The notes under the pieces were generated by a model that did no database searches, was not told the origin of the DNA, and was given only the letters and a program-made list of their open reading frames with translations. A stretch of DNA of 64,000 nt, taken from positions 10,540,001 through 10,604,000 of the forward strand of contig NC_091053.1 of the NCBI RefSeq assembly GCF_963966145.1. Reading direction: 5' to 3'. A program made the translations under genes and the position numbers. This stretch comes from Tenebrio molitor. Its lineage: Eukaryota > Arthropoda > Insecta > Coleoptera > Tenebrionidae. Positions 1 to 10,402 of this stretch are shown here, piece by piece (position 1 is the stretch's first letter; every line of letters begins with the position of its first letter).

Positions 1-164
1 TTGACGGGGTAAACAGATATTTCGGCACCGGTGTCCACCAGGAATCGCTCTTTTGTGGCGACGTCGACTACGAAAAGGCGGCGTTGCTGGGGTACCGGAC
101 CAATTGCCGCCGTGAGTGGTCCAGTACTTAGTTTTCCGTTTGGTAGGAACAAGGCTGGGTGCAT
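1..164 (-). CDS. pol: Start of gypsy pol ORF (aspartic protease region), cut by the window edge
   Basis: The minus-strand frame that begins at 164 is the same as the pol frame beginning at 58461 in the right copy and runs off the window start. It overlaps the end of gag by 37 bp in a different frame, so pol is presumably made by ribosomal frameshifting. The protease signature (VDTGAE) lies close to the window edge, as it does in the complete copy. Confidence 0.7.
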   Translation of the reverse strand, partial: MHPALFLPNGKLSTGPLTAAIGPVPQQRRLFVVDVATKERFLVDTGAEISVYPV

Positions 165-916
165 TTGGTCGCTTTCCCCTTGAAGCGGTTGTGGTACCAG
201 CAGATTGTGTTTTCTGGTTTGTCTTGTTGTGCTGCTGGTCGTGCTGGTGATTGGTTACGGCGCTGCTGGCGGTTGCATGCTTTGCGGAGCTCGGCTACTT
301 CTTTACGTAGTTGCGCGAGTTCTTTGCTAAGGTCGGTTGATGTTGCTGCTATTTGAGTGGCGTCAATGTGTGGCGCAGTGGGCAACATCTCGTGGACCTT
401 GTCTGCGAGTTCAGCGAGCTTGTCCAGGGTGGAGTCCGTCTGTGTGGTCAAGATCACCTGAGTTTGGTGCGGCAGGCGATTTGTCCACAGGGATCGCAGA
501 AGGTTCTCTGGTACTGTCGCTAGGCTTCGGAGGTGCCGTAAAAATTCAGAGGGCTTGCGGTCCCCTAGGTCTTCTCGTTGAAGAAGTTGTTGAATGCGTT
601 GCTCTTCAGAGCTCGACAGGCGGGATATTAAGGCTGTCTTGAGTGCTTCGTACTTGTCGCTCCTAGGTGGTGTTTGCTGAATGTCGCGGACGACTTGTGC
701 GTTCCGGAAGTCAAGGTTGGAGACCACGTAGTGGAACTTGGTGGTGTCGGCCGTGACGTTAGCTAGTGCTAGTTGGCTTTCAAGATGCGAGAACCAGAGT
801 GCGGGCTCGTTACTCCAAAATGGTGGGACTCGAACTGTGACGCGGTCTACCTCAGGGTTGCGGAGCGCAGGGGCCTCAGTCTGCACGGAAGCTGTGGATT
901 CGCCGTTGTTGGGCAT
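128..916 (-). CDS. gag: Gag of a Ty3/gypsy retrotransposon (left copy)
   Basis: This open frame encodes the retrotransposon capsid polyprotein. The likely start is the ATG at 916 (MPNNGEST); the upstream 250 bases stay open only because they are a 29-bp tandem repeat giving repeated PRSAQ/PPEVLS peptides. The protein has a retroviral-capsid-like stretch around PPFWSNEPALWFSHLESQ, a C-terminal coiled segment (LSKELAQLRKEVAELRKA), and ends in a cysteine/histidine motif (CWYHNRFKGKATKC) in place of zinc knuckles, as in one branch of insect gypsy elements. It is nearly identical to the gag at 58425-59213; one visible change is RDIQQTPP here against RDILQTPP there. Confidence 0.82.
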   Translation of the reverse strand: MPNNGESTASVQTEAPALRNPEVDRVTVRVPPFWSNEPALWFSHLESQLALANVTADTTKFHYVVSNLDFRNAQVVRDIQQTPPRSDKYEALKTALISRLSSSEEQRIQQLLQREDLGDRKPSEFLRHLRSLATVPENLLRSLWTNRLPHQTQVILTTQTDSTLDKLAELADKVHEMLPTAPHIDATQIAATSTDLSKELAQLRKEVAELRKACNRQQRRNQSPARPAAQQDKPENTICWYHNRFKGKATKCTQPCSYQTEN

Positions 917-1015
917 GGTGCGCAGTCCAGGAGTCAAAAGTTGGTAATCACCACACAACACTCGCGAATGGTAACTACGTTGGCAGACTGGACTGACACT
1001 ACTGGGGGCACTTGG

Positions 1016-1140
1016 GAGCCACTGAGCACTTCTGGGGGTACTTGGGTACACTGAGCACTTCTGGGGGTACTTGGGTACACTGAGCACTTCTGGGGGTACT
1101 TGGGTACACTGAGCACTTCTGGGGGTACTTGGGTACACTA
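1016..1140. repeat. 29-bp tandem repeat upstream of gag
   Basis: Four copies of a unit containing gagcacttctgggggtactt follow one another between the gag start and the 5' LTR. They lie in the leader of the minus-strand gypsy transcript. The same array is at 59313-59437. Confidence 0.85.
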
Positions 1141-1235
1141 GGGAGCACTGAGCACTGGGGTACACTGACTCACAACTGAAGCACTGGAAGACACTACTGA
1201 ATCACTACTGGAGCACTGTTTCTCGGGGTCACCAC

Positions 1236-1837
1236 TGTTGCGTTACACTTGGTTCACTAAGACGGGAACTGGACTGCTGAACTGAACTGCCGGGTGTGAT
1301 GCTGGGGTGGAATTTGATTCCTCCTGGTGCCTCACAGAGCGGTAGTCGGTAAGGTCACTAAATCAACACACTACGTGTTAAGGTAGCGCCATTAGTGATT
1401 TTATATATCTATCCTTGTCGCACAATAAACTCAATCTGGGGATAAACAATACAGAGCCACGTTTGAAAATGTATAGTGTCACTAAAGACTGTTGTCATTT
1501 TGCCAAACTAAATTCTCTGAAACTGATGTCTTCCTCGTCGCACTTACGACATTTGCATTTATTATCTTTGTTCCACAATAAACTCACGCCAGGAATGTAA
1601 TGGCGCTACCTTAACACGTAGTGTGTTGATTTAGTGACCTTAGTAGTCGGGGGTTTGGGTCGCCATCTATCGGTGATTGCTGATGCTGGTGGAAGTTCCA
1701 TTGGGATCGTCTAAGGCTCGTAGGCAGTAGCTGGTGATGCCATCTTCAGGCGATCGTTGGGAAATCTGCCGATAGATCTATTGGTGGTTGCGGATGTATT
1801 GTTGGTTGCAGTGACTGGCTTCCAACAGGTCGCTACA
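1236..1837 (-). repeat. 5' LTR of the left gypsy copy, carrying a MITE
   Basis: The LTR runs from tgttgcgtta to ggtcgctaca on the plus strand (TG...CA) and matches the LTRs at 59533-60134 and 55342-55624. It is 602 bp, against 283 bp for the empty LTR, because it holds a 293-bp MITE, the 8-bp target duplication and an extra 18-bp segment. The primer-binding site would start at 1235 on the minus strand (tggtgaccccgag); I do not assign its tRNA. Confidence 0.88.
1350..1642. mobile_element. 293-bp MITE with 45-bp perfect TIRs inside the LTR
   Basis: The ends are taaggtcactaaatcaacac and its exact inverse, extending about 45 bp inward. The flanks gtagtcgg at 1342-1349 and 1643-1650 form an 8-bp target duplication, the size made by hAT and P elements. 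The LTR at 55342-55624 shows the empty site with a single gtagtcgg. A related end is at about 3066-3099, next to P-like debris. No coding capacity. Confidence 0.92.
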
Positions 1838-1992
1838 TTCCGATAAGAATAATCCAAAAGATATGGGTATTTTCTTCAGGTATTTCTTTCAAATTATCAT
1901 CATTTTATCTTTAGTGAACACCTAATTACTGTACCAAGTTTCATCAAAAAATATTCACTATTTCTAGGTGTTGCATTTTCCATGATAAGTAG
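1838..1992. mobile_element. Right end of a Tc1-type element (left copy)
   Basis: This matches 60135-60289. It is the terminal part of the Tc1 element that surrounds the gypsy insertion, with the inverted end ggtgttgcattttccatgat followed by the TA target site. The matching left end is at 54224 of the window's complete copy. Confidence 0.8.
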
Positions 1993-1998
1993 TACGGT

Positions 1999-2099
1999 GC
2001 GATCAATTAAAAAATAAATCGAGTCGGCGTGTTACCTATGGCAACCCATGCTATAGCATAGGCTCCAAAGCAAACACGATTTATTTTTTAAATGATCGC
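1999..2099. repeat. Short palindromic MITE
   Basis: The ends gcgatca...ataaatcg and cgattta...tgatcgc are inverted around a GC-richer centre that itself contains gctatagcat. The right copy is at 60296-60396. The terminal sequence resembles the MITE at 6885-7034. Confidence 0.6.
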
Positions 2100-3100
2100 T
2101 CGGTATATTATGAATCTTATTAACATTTTTTACAAACTCTAAAAAACTCACTTGCCACTTTCTGCTAAATTTTAGTATACATACATCCAAAAATCCATCC
2201 AATGTTTTCATTCATTTTTTTTTTTATGAAAGAAAGTGCTGTTTTTTTAATCAAATTTTTTTTCTAAAGTAGGTACATATTGCGTAAGTGTAGGATTGCT
2301 TCCTGCCAAAATTTTGTGTGCCCCGGATTTTTCTAAACTCCACAAGCAAGAGGTTTCTCGCAACGTGGGCGAAATGTCCCTCCCTCCAGATTATTATCAA
2401 AAAGTTTGTCAAAAAAGTTATTGTTTTTGCAGTTCCCAAGTCTTCATCATTTAGGTTTGTTCTACCTGCTAGTTAAAATATATTATTAGATTATTAACAA
2501 CAATTGTTATTAGAAATTACCACAGTTAACTAATAGCGTGATAGTTGAATTAATAATGATTATGACGACTCAAAACTTGAGTTGCATAGGACATCTTTTG
2601 GATCTTATCTGCATGTCCGTAATTTTGCTTGATTCTCTCAACAACAAATTTAGCAATCTTAGCAGCGGTACTACATTATTTGTGAACGTGACACAGCCTC
2701 ATTTTGAATTACAAGATAGTGACATAAAGATTGACACTGCTTTGACTGATTTTTAGATTATTGAGATTACTTTGAGTTTAAATTTTTGACTTTTTAAAAC
2801 ATTTGCGCCCTCTTGCGGTGTGGTGAGGGTGCGCTAAACGATCTTCCAAAAATTTATTAGGGACTTTTCATTCTATAGTATTTTATTTTCTCTATGACTA
2901 TCCATAACATACTTCATACGAAGCGCATTTTAATGGAATTGGAATGGCCATAACATAGTTTAATGAAGTTGGTCATGGTTTGCTTTCTAGGAACACTTTT
3001 ATTTTGAAATTGAAACGGCCATGTATACACGTCTAGTGTATATCGATACAGTTGGCCATGCCTCTACACGTAGTGTGTTGATCTAGTTACCTTAGGGATA
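2100..3100. mobile_element. P-element-like debris (left copy, internally deleted)
   Basis: No intact gene is present. The stretch 2538-2756 is the remnant of the transposase fragment that is longer in the right copy at 60868-61182. At 2945-2978 there is a P-like terminal motif (ggccataacatagtttaatg) found repeatedly elsewhere in the window (51744, 51990, 52310, 52380, 61468). At 3066-3099 there is an end resembling the MITE termini at 1350-1642. The assignment to P-like elements rests on the transposase fragment in the right copy. Confidence 0.5.
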
Positions 3101-3257
3101 TCGTGTTAGTAGCGCCATCTTACGGGTGGTAGTATTACAAATAGATCACGATTATAAAGAACGTAAAGGTCTCTTTTAATAATAAAATGTGTACAAAATT
3201 GTTGTTAAACAAAATAAAAATAACGATATATTAAAAGTACGATATAGAATTAAGAAT

Positions 3258-5278
3258 TCAGGGAAAAGAATCCAACCACGAATCAACGGAGTATAAGTTT
3301 CTTTTGTCAAAAAGAGATGTGGAACTTGTTGATGCCAGTGTATTAGTTTTTTCTAACACAGGACTTGCATCTTGTGTTCCTGAACCACCCTTCCCTGAAA
3401 TATCAACGCCACAATTGTAAACAGAAATATTTTTTTTTTATAATTTACCATTTCTAGACTTCAAATCCAAACTCTTGGCCCTTTTCCTAGATGGGTTTTT
3501 GGACAATCTTTTACATGCTTGACTACTCTGTCTACTTTTATTTACTACAGTGCCCAAAGTGACATTTTCTTGTGATGAAGTTGGTACTGTAGAATTTAAG
3601 GAAGCCTTGCCACTATTCCTACCTGAATATACATAGTGAGACAATAATCCTCCACATCTTTATGCTTATACCTCTCTTGCTGGAAATACCACATGAACTC
3701 CTAGATTTTCTTTTCACTGTTCTTTGCTTTGCACTCAGTGATTTATTTAATCTTTCTGGTAATGGTGTAAATGTTGCAGCTGCTAACTTTAAATCAACAT
3801 ACTCCAACCTATCACTAAACACTTCTCTATCTAATTAAAAAAAAAGTAGTGAAAATAAAACAGTGTGTATATTTTACCATCAATTTGTAAACGCTGTGAC
3901 CTCCTTGGTTCTGATTTACCCAAACTCTTCTCTGGAGGTTTAGTATTTTCTTGATCATCTGTATTTAGTTCTACTTCTGTACTGGAACATTGATTATCAC
4001 TTTTTCCATTAGAAACTACTTTTTTCTTTGCTTTTACACATCTTTTTTTTAATTTTTTCAATTCTGAACTATTATTAACTTCATGAATCTGTGTTTGTGA
4101 AGGTGTGTCATCGATACCAAGAGAACCATTATGTTTTTGAATATTATCACTTTTCAATACTTCATCTAATAAAAAAATATGTAGTTAAAATAAAACAGTG
4201 TGTACATTTTACCCTTGATTTGTAAGCGCTGTGACCTCCTAGTTTCCAATTTATCCAAACTAAATATTTTCTCTGGAATTTCAGTATTTTCTTCATAATC
4301 TATATTTACTTCCACTTGTGTATTGGAATGTTGACTCTTCTTTTTTATTTTATCACAAAACACATCTTTTTTATCTAAAAAAAGATATTAGTACTAATAG
4401 TTAAATTAAAACAATGTGTACATTTTACCCTTTATTTGTAAATACTGTGACCTCCTCAGTTCTGATTTATCCAAACCAAATCTCTCCTCTAGAGTTTCAA
4501 TATTTGCTTCATCATCTATATTTAATTCTGCTTGTGTACTGGAATATTGGTTATCCTTTTTTCCTCTAAAAACTACTTTCTTCTTTGCTTTTACACCTCT
4601 TTTTTTTAATTTCTTCAATTCTGAACCATTATTATCTTTATGAACCTGTGTTTGTGAAGGTTTGTTACCAATATGCCTTCTAAGATTTTCACTTTTAAAT
4701 AAACTGTAGCTTTTTATTAAAACAATTTTAACCATTGCTATGTTATTTTTGTACCATTTACCATGAACACCTGAAAAAATTGTTAACAGTAAGAAGTCAG
4801 CATTTCTGCATGTTATACCATCAATTAAAGTCTCTGAATACTTTTCAATTCTATTCAGCATTCCTAGCATAAAAATAAAAGATTCTTTTGGAGTTAGATC
4901 TGTATCTTCCACTTGTTCAAAAGTCATATCTTCATAAACACGGTCTTCATTGTTGTTACCTGGATCAACCTGTGTGTTTTCGAAGTCATGATCTCTTTGA
5001 TTATTTAATCTACCACCAGTTTGATTATTTGCTTGATCTGGACGATTTGCCAGGTCCAGTAAAAACTCACTTGAAGATACATCATTTGGGTTGTCTTCAT
5101 TATTTGGGTGAAGAGCTATGACATCAAAGTGATGATTATTTAATCGAGAACCAGTTTGAGAAGTTCCTTGATCCAGTGAAAATTCACTTAAATCCGAACT
5201 GTCGCGAAGTGTTACAATACGACTGTGGCGATTTAATTGGGGAGACAGACTATCGTTCGATTTGCTCCAATCGTTCAT
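3258..5278 (-). CDS. Multi-exon gene with duplicated RRSQRLQ exons, function unknown (left copy)
   Basis: The gene reads from an ATG at 5278 (MNDWSKSNDSL). The first exon is acidic and polar. Further exons inferred from GT/AG ends are near 4690-4429, then 4374-4213, 4165-3878, 3830-3672, 3622-3449 and a last one at 3394-3258 ending in SVDSWLDSFP. Introns are short and all phases agree. Three exons repeat one module: an SSTQ/NIDDE acidic part, then RRSQRLQ (RRSQYLQ in one), then the donor GGTAAAAT. Two also carry a basic block (KKLKKRGVKAKKK). The protein is basic, disordered and probably nuclear; RRSxR motifs occur in chromatin and cohesion regulators, but I do not recognise the family. A second copy is at 61826-63630 and has lost one repeated exon. 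Confidence 0.6.
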
Positions 5279-6149
5279 TTTCTCGTTTCAAATAATTTGT
5301 CAACTGCTCACGATATTTTAAAACTGAACGTGTAAGTTTCGGCAAAATGTTTAGATTGTGCTCCAGAAAAAAATGTGATAAAAAAAATAGTTTTAATTTG
5401 TAAATAACGCGCAATAAAATTAATCTCACTTTATAACCTATATTACTGTTTGGCGCTTAAACCTTAACCGTGCCTTAAACCATCAACCGCCAACCTGTTA
5501 ATTCGTTATAGTTACCAATAGTTACCAACTTACCAAGTACCAACTACCAACGTGACAAAACAAAAGGTATAAAGATTTTGACGCTTTTTAAAGTTTTTAT
5601 TAGATAAAATAAACACACACGTGTAATTTGTATGTACATCAGTGCTTTTATATACATAAAATTACATTTAATTTACAGTAATATACAAGACTTAAAACTA
5701 AATGTCCACAGGTCGAGATCAAAACTTTTAAAAGCACTCCGCTACGCGTCGTGTTTTGTGTTTTAAAGGCTTCCTTATAAACAATATTGTACAATGAAGG
5801 ACATGGAATCCTGGGCAGTCTGTTATTGTCGTTTCAAAAAGTGACAATGTAAATGCACTTTTACCGTCATTATGATTGATATTTTCAAAAAAACTGTCAA
5901 ATTAACTTAAGCTTGGTTATGAGTAGCTAAGGTATGGTTTAGAAATGTTGACAATGAATGACACATCTGCCCAGTTTTCCGTGTCCCCAATAGTAAAACA
6001 ATACTCGTAAAAAAATAAAATAAATACAAATTCCAATATTAATAAGATAACCTATCCCACCTCCACCCGGCGGCACGGCAATTTTGCCGGAGTACATACA
6101 CTATTACGGATAATACTATCAAGTAATAGTGCAGTGCTTATCAACATAA
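5279..6149. other. Non-coding stretch
   Basis: I see no gene. The part up to 5648 is the upstream region of the multi-exon gene and belongs to the duplication. 6060-6149 is the 3' tail of the LINE fragment that follows, with a GC-rich hairpin (ggcggcacggcaattttgcc) also found near 50690. Confidence 0.5.
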
Positions 6150-6662
6150 TTACCGGCGTCTCGCCTCCGCATTTTGACTTTTTTGTGTTTTATGTTCTGT
6201 GTCAATGTTAAGGAATTTCCTCACGATGTGACATGAGTATAATAATATACCTTTTTGAATTTCAACCACCAATGTGTTCTCTAAGTCCAAAATTTTTAAA
6301 TTTTTAAAAAGAGATTGGGGTACTATTCCTGTTGCTGAAATTATAAATGGTAAAATCGAAATTTTTTCTAAACACCAAAGATTTCTCATAGCAACGGAGA
6401 GTTCTAAATATTTATTAATTTTTGTATTATATGTCTGTGTTATATTGTGTGAATTTGGAACAGCTATATCTAAAAGATATGCTTGCTTTTGTTGTTTATT
6501 TAAAATAATAATGTCTGGTCTGTTATGCTGAATGTGAATGTCAGTTAAAACTGTCCGATCAAAATATAATTTGTAATTGTCATTTTCTAAACAACTTTCT
6601 GGTTTATAAATGTAATGTGGTTGTGTATCCTTTAATAAATTGAATTTAACTGCTAAATTCAT
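6150..6662 (-). pseudogene. 3' end of a non-LTR retrotransposon: endonuclease-like C-terminal domain
   Basis: The 170-residue frame has the pattern RPDII...YLLDIAVPN...KINKYLEL, which fits the C-terminal PD-(D/E)XK-type endonuclease region of R2/R4-like LINEs. It ends in NAEARRR and a stop, followed by a short 3' UTR. The 5' part, including reverse transcriptase, is absent, as expected of a 5'-truncated LINE insertion. A second, shorter copy with the same 3' UTR lies on the plus strand at 50370-50630. Family assignment is from memory of the motif pattern. Confidence 0.6.
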
Positions 6663-6884
6663 GTGTAAACCGCATATGTGTTTTTTATAATTTCTTGTAT
6701 TTATAACACGATCTTGTATTCAAATATAAAACCCTCAGTCTCAGGATGAATATTTGATTTTTTAAGCCATGCATGAGAAGCTTTAGATAATAATATTAAT
6801 AAGATAATTGGATTCATCTCTTACTTTGAGTGGGAGTGGTAAACAAAGAAGTCCTCACCATCTTGGTCTGTGGTAAGTAAAGAG

Positions 6885-7034
6885 CGATCAAATTAATTTG
6901 TAATCGAGTCATCCATGGATTTGAATCCGTATGTCTTTTAGATTGATATGTCCAGATCTAACCTTTGTTTTTTGTTCAAGAAACGACATACGATTTCGGA
7001 TTCATGGATAACTCGATTACAAATTAATTTGATC
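6885..7034. mobile_element. 150-bp MITE with about 27-bp inverted ends
   Basis: The ends agcgatcaaattaatttgta and its inverse enclose a non-coding core. It interrupts a short open segment whose halves lie at about 6863 and 7035-7125. Confidence 0.75.
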
Positions 7035-7413
7035 GCTGGATATGTCTTTTCTGGCTCTTCCACAGACCAGGATTCAGGAGAATGCCCAATGATGGTAGGA
7101 GGTAAAGCTCGAAGCGCATCTAAATTAAAATAAGTATCAATTAGGTATTTGAACTATAACATAAAAACAGACCTACCTTTTATTTTTTCAGGAGTTACAT
7201 ACATATTTATATTCTTCCTGAAGGTGACTGAAGCAGTCTTCTGTCTTGGAAGATTCCTTAACGCCTGAGAAACAAACAGAATATAAATAATTAAATATAA
7301 ATTTTGATTTTTCGTAAACATTGATTGATTATTATCAAAGTTTAAAAATTTCATTTTTACAGCCTACCTGCGATTTGGAATATTTTCACATCCGGGTACA
7401 CAACACGGCTTCA
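7035..7413 (-). pseudogene. Fragment of an unrecognised multi-exon gene
   Basis: Three possible minus-strand exons have plausible splice ends. The first (about 7413-7369) begins MKPCCVPGCEN and ends at a GT donor; a CxxxC start of this kind is typical of THAP zinc fingers. The second (about 7264-7181) encodes RNLPRQKTASVTF. The third (about 7124 down) encodes ALRALPPTIIGHSPESW and is broken by the MITE at 6885-7034. I do not recognise the product; it may be a THAP-type transposon or host gene remnant. Confidence 0.3.
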
Positions 7414-7721
7414 TTTTTTTTACAAATTGTCCAAAAGTACTTAAAAATTGAACACAAAAACACAAAATCTACATGTATTTTTCCACTTTCCACTAAATTG
7501 CGTCATGCCTCGCAACACTTTTCTGGGAATTACTAGGAAAGTGAATGCGATTGGGGATTTATCCAGGATGACCAACCATAGGAATTACTAAATTGTGTTG
7601 GTAGTAGCAAATTTTTTAATTTTTTTCTGTTTTTTTCTGATCTGAGCGCCATCTGTAGTTGCCGCAAAATATTAAACTTGATTCAAGGTCGTCTATTAGA
7701 GTGCCCTACCCCTGGATTGGA

Positions 7722-7771
7722 TAGAATTTTAGAAGATGCAAGGAAGCAATGCAGTGAACAATTATCATGAG
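7722..7771. repeat. 50-bp segment shared with 43622-43670
   Basis: The sequence gaagatgcaaggaagcaatg and its flanks occur at both places. Here the foldback element follows directly, so it appears to have inserted into a copy of a dispersed transposon. Confidence 0.7.
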
Positions 7772-9004
7772 AATAGTATATTTCAAACCAAGGTAAGAAA
7801 GTGGTTTCTTGCAGACCGCAGGCAAAGATTATAAACCGAGTCGTAGACGAGGTTTGTAAGTGCCTAAGGTCTGCAAGGACACTTTCTTAACAAGGTTTGA
7901 ATACAATTTTTCTCCCTACCGGTTAGAAATGTAGGCTGTGAATACCTCATTTGAGGTGAGAAAATTCAACTTTCTCGCTAAGGTAAGAAAGTTAATCATG
8001 AAATGTTTATGGTAAAACTGTACCAAAATACAAATGTCAAAAGTGAAATAAGTTATTGATAAATGAAAGCCAATTCAATGAAGTAAGTTGGTAGGTCAAT
8101 CATATAATCTGGAAAATAAACAGATAAGCTAGGTAGGTAGATTACTTTACCCTGTTTATATCAAATTTTCGAACAAATCTCAAATCTTCAAATGCGATGA
8201 CAAGTTAATTAAACAAATAACACAGCCTACTATTCAATTCTCAAAATTTTCGTTTTAATCACGAATATAACCATCTTTTTTGACTTTTTTCAACAAAGTT
8301 GTGCCGGTAGGGAAAAATAGTAGGTATATTTCAAACCAAGGTAAGAAAGTGGTTTCTTGCAGACCGCAGGCAAAGATTATAAACCGAGTCGTAGACGAGG
8401 TTTGTAAGTGCCTAAGGTCTGCAAGGACACTTTCTTAACAAGGTTTGAATACAATTTTTTTCCCTACCGGCACAACTTTGTTGAAAAAAGTCAAAAAAGG
8501 TGGTTATATTCGTGATTAAAACGAAAATTTTGAGAATTGAATAGTAGGCTGTGTTATTTGTTTAATTAACTTGTCATCGCATTTGAAGATTTGAGGTTTG
8601 TTCGAAAATTTGATATAAACAGGGTAAAGTAATCTACCTACTTATCTGTTTATTTTCCAGATTATATGATTGACCTACCAACTTACTTCATTGAATTGGC
8701 TTTCATTTATCAATAACTTATTTCACTTTTGACACTTTTGACATTTGTATTTTGGTACAGTTTTACCATAAACATTTCATGATTAACTTTCTTACCTTAG
8801 CGAGAAAGTTGAATTTTCTCACCTCAAATGAGGTATCCACAGCCTACATTTCTATCCGGTAGGGAGAAAAATTGTATTCAAACCTTGTTAAGAAAGTGTC
8901 CTTGCAGACCTTAGGCACTTACAAACCTCGTCTACGACTCGGTTTATAATCTTTGCCTGCGGTCTGCAAGAAACCACTTTCTTACCTTGGTTTGAAATAT
9001 ACTA
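7772..9004. mobile_element. 1.2-kb foldback element
   Basis: The outer arms begin gtatatttcaaaccaaggta and are inverted at the right end. Block A (about 7780-7920) recurs directly at 8326-8465 and inverted at 8871-9002, and the intervening block (7921-8310) is inverted at 8466-8870. There is no coding sequence. The AAGGTAAGAAAGT motif near the ends resembles the ends of the repeat at 49480-49900. Confidence 0.85.
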
Positions 9005-9689
9005 TTGTTTATTCATCGTTTAGGTAGTAGGAAGGTCTATCAAAAAGAGAAGAAAAAGGCGAGGTTGTCATTTAAAAAACAATGATGACGTCCTTGTGCA
9101 AAAATACATGACGTCATAAGTAAAATTTTTATGTCATAAGATGGCTAGCTAATTAAAAAATAACATTCACCTGTCCGAGCGTTTTCCTCAAAACATTAAA
9201 TAACGCAATTATAAATTTTGTTCCTTACTTTATCACCACACTATTAAGTTGCACAAACAGGCTGCCAATTTTTTCGACTCCCGCCGTACTATTGTCAGTT
9301 CAACCACCATCATATGTATTATAATTCAGATTAGTAAATTTCAGAAAACACGAATTGCAATTCAGATTTGTCAATTGTATTTAGAAAGTGTTGATTGTAA
9401 TTCAGATTTTTAACTTGTATTTCAGAAAGTTTTAATTATACCTAATTTAGAATAATAAATTCAATTTCAGAAAGCGTTAATAGTAATTCAGAATAGTAAA
9501 TTCAATTTCAGAAAAAAAAAAATTGAGAAAGCATCAATTATTGTATTCGGATCACTTGTTGGGTTGTATTTTCAATTCCGCCGGGGTCATTATCACTCGT
9601 AAAATATCCTGCATTGCCAACAGGATAACAAACTTTGGTTTCAGAAGTATATACCTACCTACCTATTTTGAGAATTTCATTTTTAAATC
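9005..9689. repeat. Non-coding left flank of the Polinton with degenerate tandem repeats
   Basis: No gene is seen. From 9318 to 9515 an irregular unit of about 35-40 bp built on aattcag..taaatttcagaaa is repeated about five times. A similar motif (ggattctgaattacaa) lies just right of the Polinton at 28105-28165, so the Polinton may have inserted next to or within a repeat of this kind. The last six bases before the Polinton (9684-9689, taaatc) are its target duplication. Confidence 0.6.
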
Positions 9690-9990
9690 AGTAGAGGGAG
9701 TTGGAGAGGGCACGCACCCCCCACCACTTTTTTTTGACCTTGACCTCTAAGCCCCTCCCCCTGACCTTGATAACCCCACTACTTGACCTTGATATCCCCA
9801 CTACTTGACCTAGATATCCCCACCACTTGACCTTGATAATTTCCCCCACCAGTTGACCTCGATATCCCCACCACTTGGCCTTGGAGTTCCCCCACCACTT
9901 GACCTCGATATCCCCACCACTTGGCCTTGGAATTTCCCCCCACCACTTGACCTCGATATCCCCACCACTTGGCCTTGATAAATTCCCCCG
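9690..9990. repeat. Left Polinton TIR: array of AGGTCA-type half-sites
   Basis: The outer 85 bp match the right end in inverted orientation. The rest is an imperfect tandem repeat of about 20-24 bp on the theme ccccaccacttgacctcgat. On the minus strand nearly every unit contains AGGTCA or AGGCCA. I count seven matches to YCAAGGYCR (read as TGACCTTGA, TGGCCTTGG or TGGCCTTGA on the plus strand), the extended half-site of monomer nuclear receptors of the FTZ-F1/SF-1 type. Binding is not shown by sequence alone. Confidence 0.9.
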
Positions 9991-10060
9991 TTCCTGATAA
10001 AAATCTGTATAAATGTATATTCGTATGGTACGATTGGTTAAGTGTATTTGATAGGTAGTG

Positions 10061-10402
10061 ATGGCTGTTAAAATGTGGTACCGAATGACGTGTAAAGGTT
10101 ATGTGGTGTTGACGCAAAGGTTGTATTCGAAATTGGAGACAGAAAAGCTGTTTCTGACTAAAGATGTCATGTGTGAAGGGTGTTTCAAGGAAGATCTGCG
10201 CTGTAATGGTTTAAGAGGATCATCGGAGGAGAATGCAGAAAAATTTAATGGGTTTTGCATCGATATGGTGTGTGACGAGAATGAGTTACATGATTTATTG
10301 GAGAAATATGGACGAGAGTGTCGGAAATGTAATAAAATATTCTTTACGTTTGTTGAAATTAAACCGGAGGATACATATTTAAAGGAGTTTTTGTTTTTAT
10401 AA
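10061..10402 (+). CDS. Polinton terminal CX2C/CX2C protein, left paralogue
   Basis: The 113-residue protein (ATG at 10061, or 10073) is the first gene inside the left TIR. It is a paralogue of the protein at 27417-27767 inside the right TIR. Both share CxxCF near residue 40, an acidic/leucine segment (CDENELHDLL here, CTQEELNVLV there), then YGREC-x-KCNK and a C-terminal block with E-x-x-P and YL. In this copy the metal-ligand candidates are C38, C41, C71, C87 and C90. Two CX2C pairs about 45 residues apart suggest a zinc ribbon. The function is unknown; it is not a standard Polinton core gene. The promoter must lie in the TIR array just upstream. Confidence 0.7.
   Translation: MAVKMWYRMTCKGYVVLTQRLYSKLETEKLFLTKDVMCEGCFKEDLRCNGLRGSSEENAEKFNGFCIDMVCDENELHDLLEKYGRECRKCNKIFFTFVEIKPEDTYLKEFLFL

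Larger units (their letters stand above)
1..5648. repeat. Left copy of a large direct duplication (partner 58298-64000)
   Basis: The sequence from base 1 matches the sequence from 58298 almost base for base up to the window end. Base 1 pairs with 58298 and base 5648 with 64000. The match runs through unrelated elements in the same order (gypsy interior, LTR, MITE, Tc1 end, P-like debris, multi-exon gene), so it is a duplicated genomic segment and not one repeated transposon. Differences seen are scattered substitutions, homopolymer length, about 225 bp and about 42 bp present only in the right copy, and 216 bp present only in the left copy. A tandem duplication of about 58.3 kb or an assembly duplication both fit. 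Confidence 0.93.

Noticed and set aside
159..1054. Several plus-strand open frames across the gag region (also 58456-59351)
   Set aside because: They are complements of the gag coding region with no domain of their own; GC-rich coding DNA leaves such frames open.
3258..5278. Naming the RRSQRLQ gene as sororin or shugoshin
   Set aside because: Only the short RRSxR motif is shared; no family domain is visible, so the name would be a guess.
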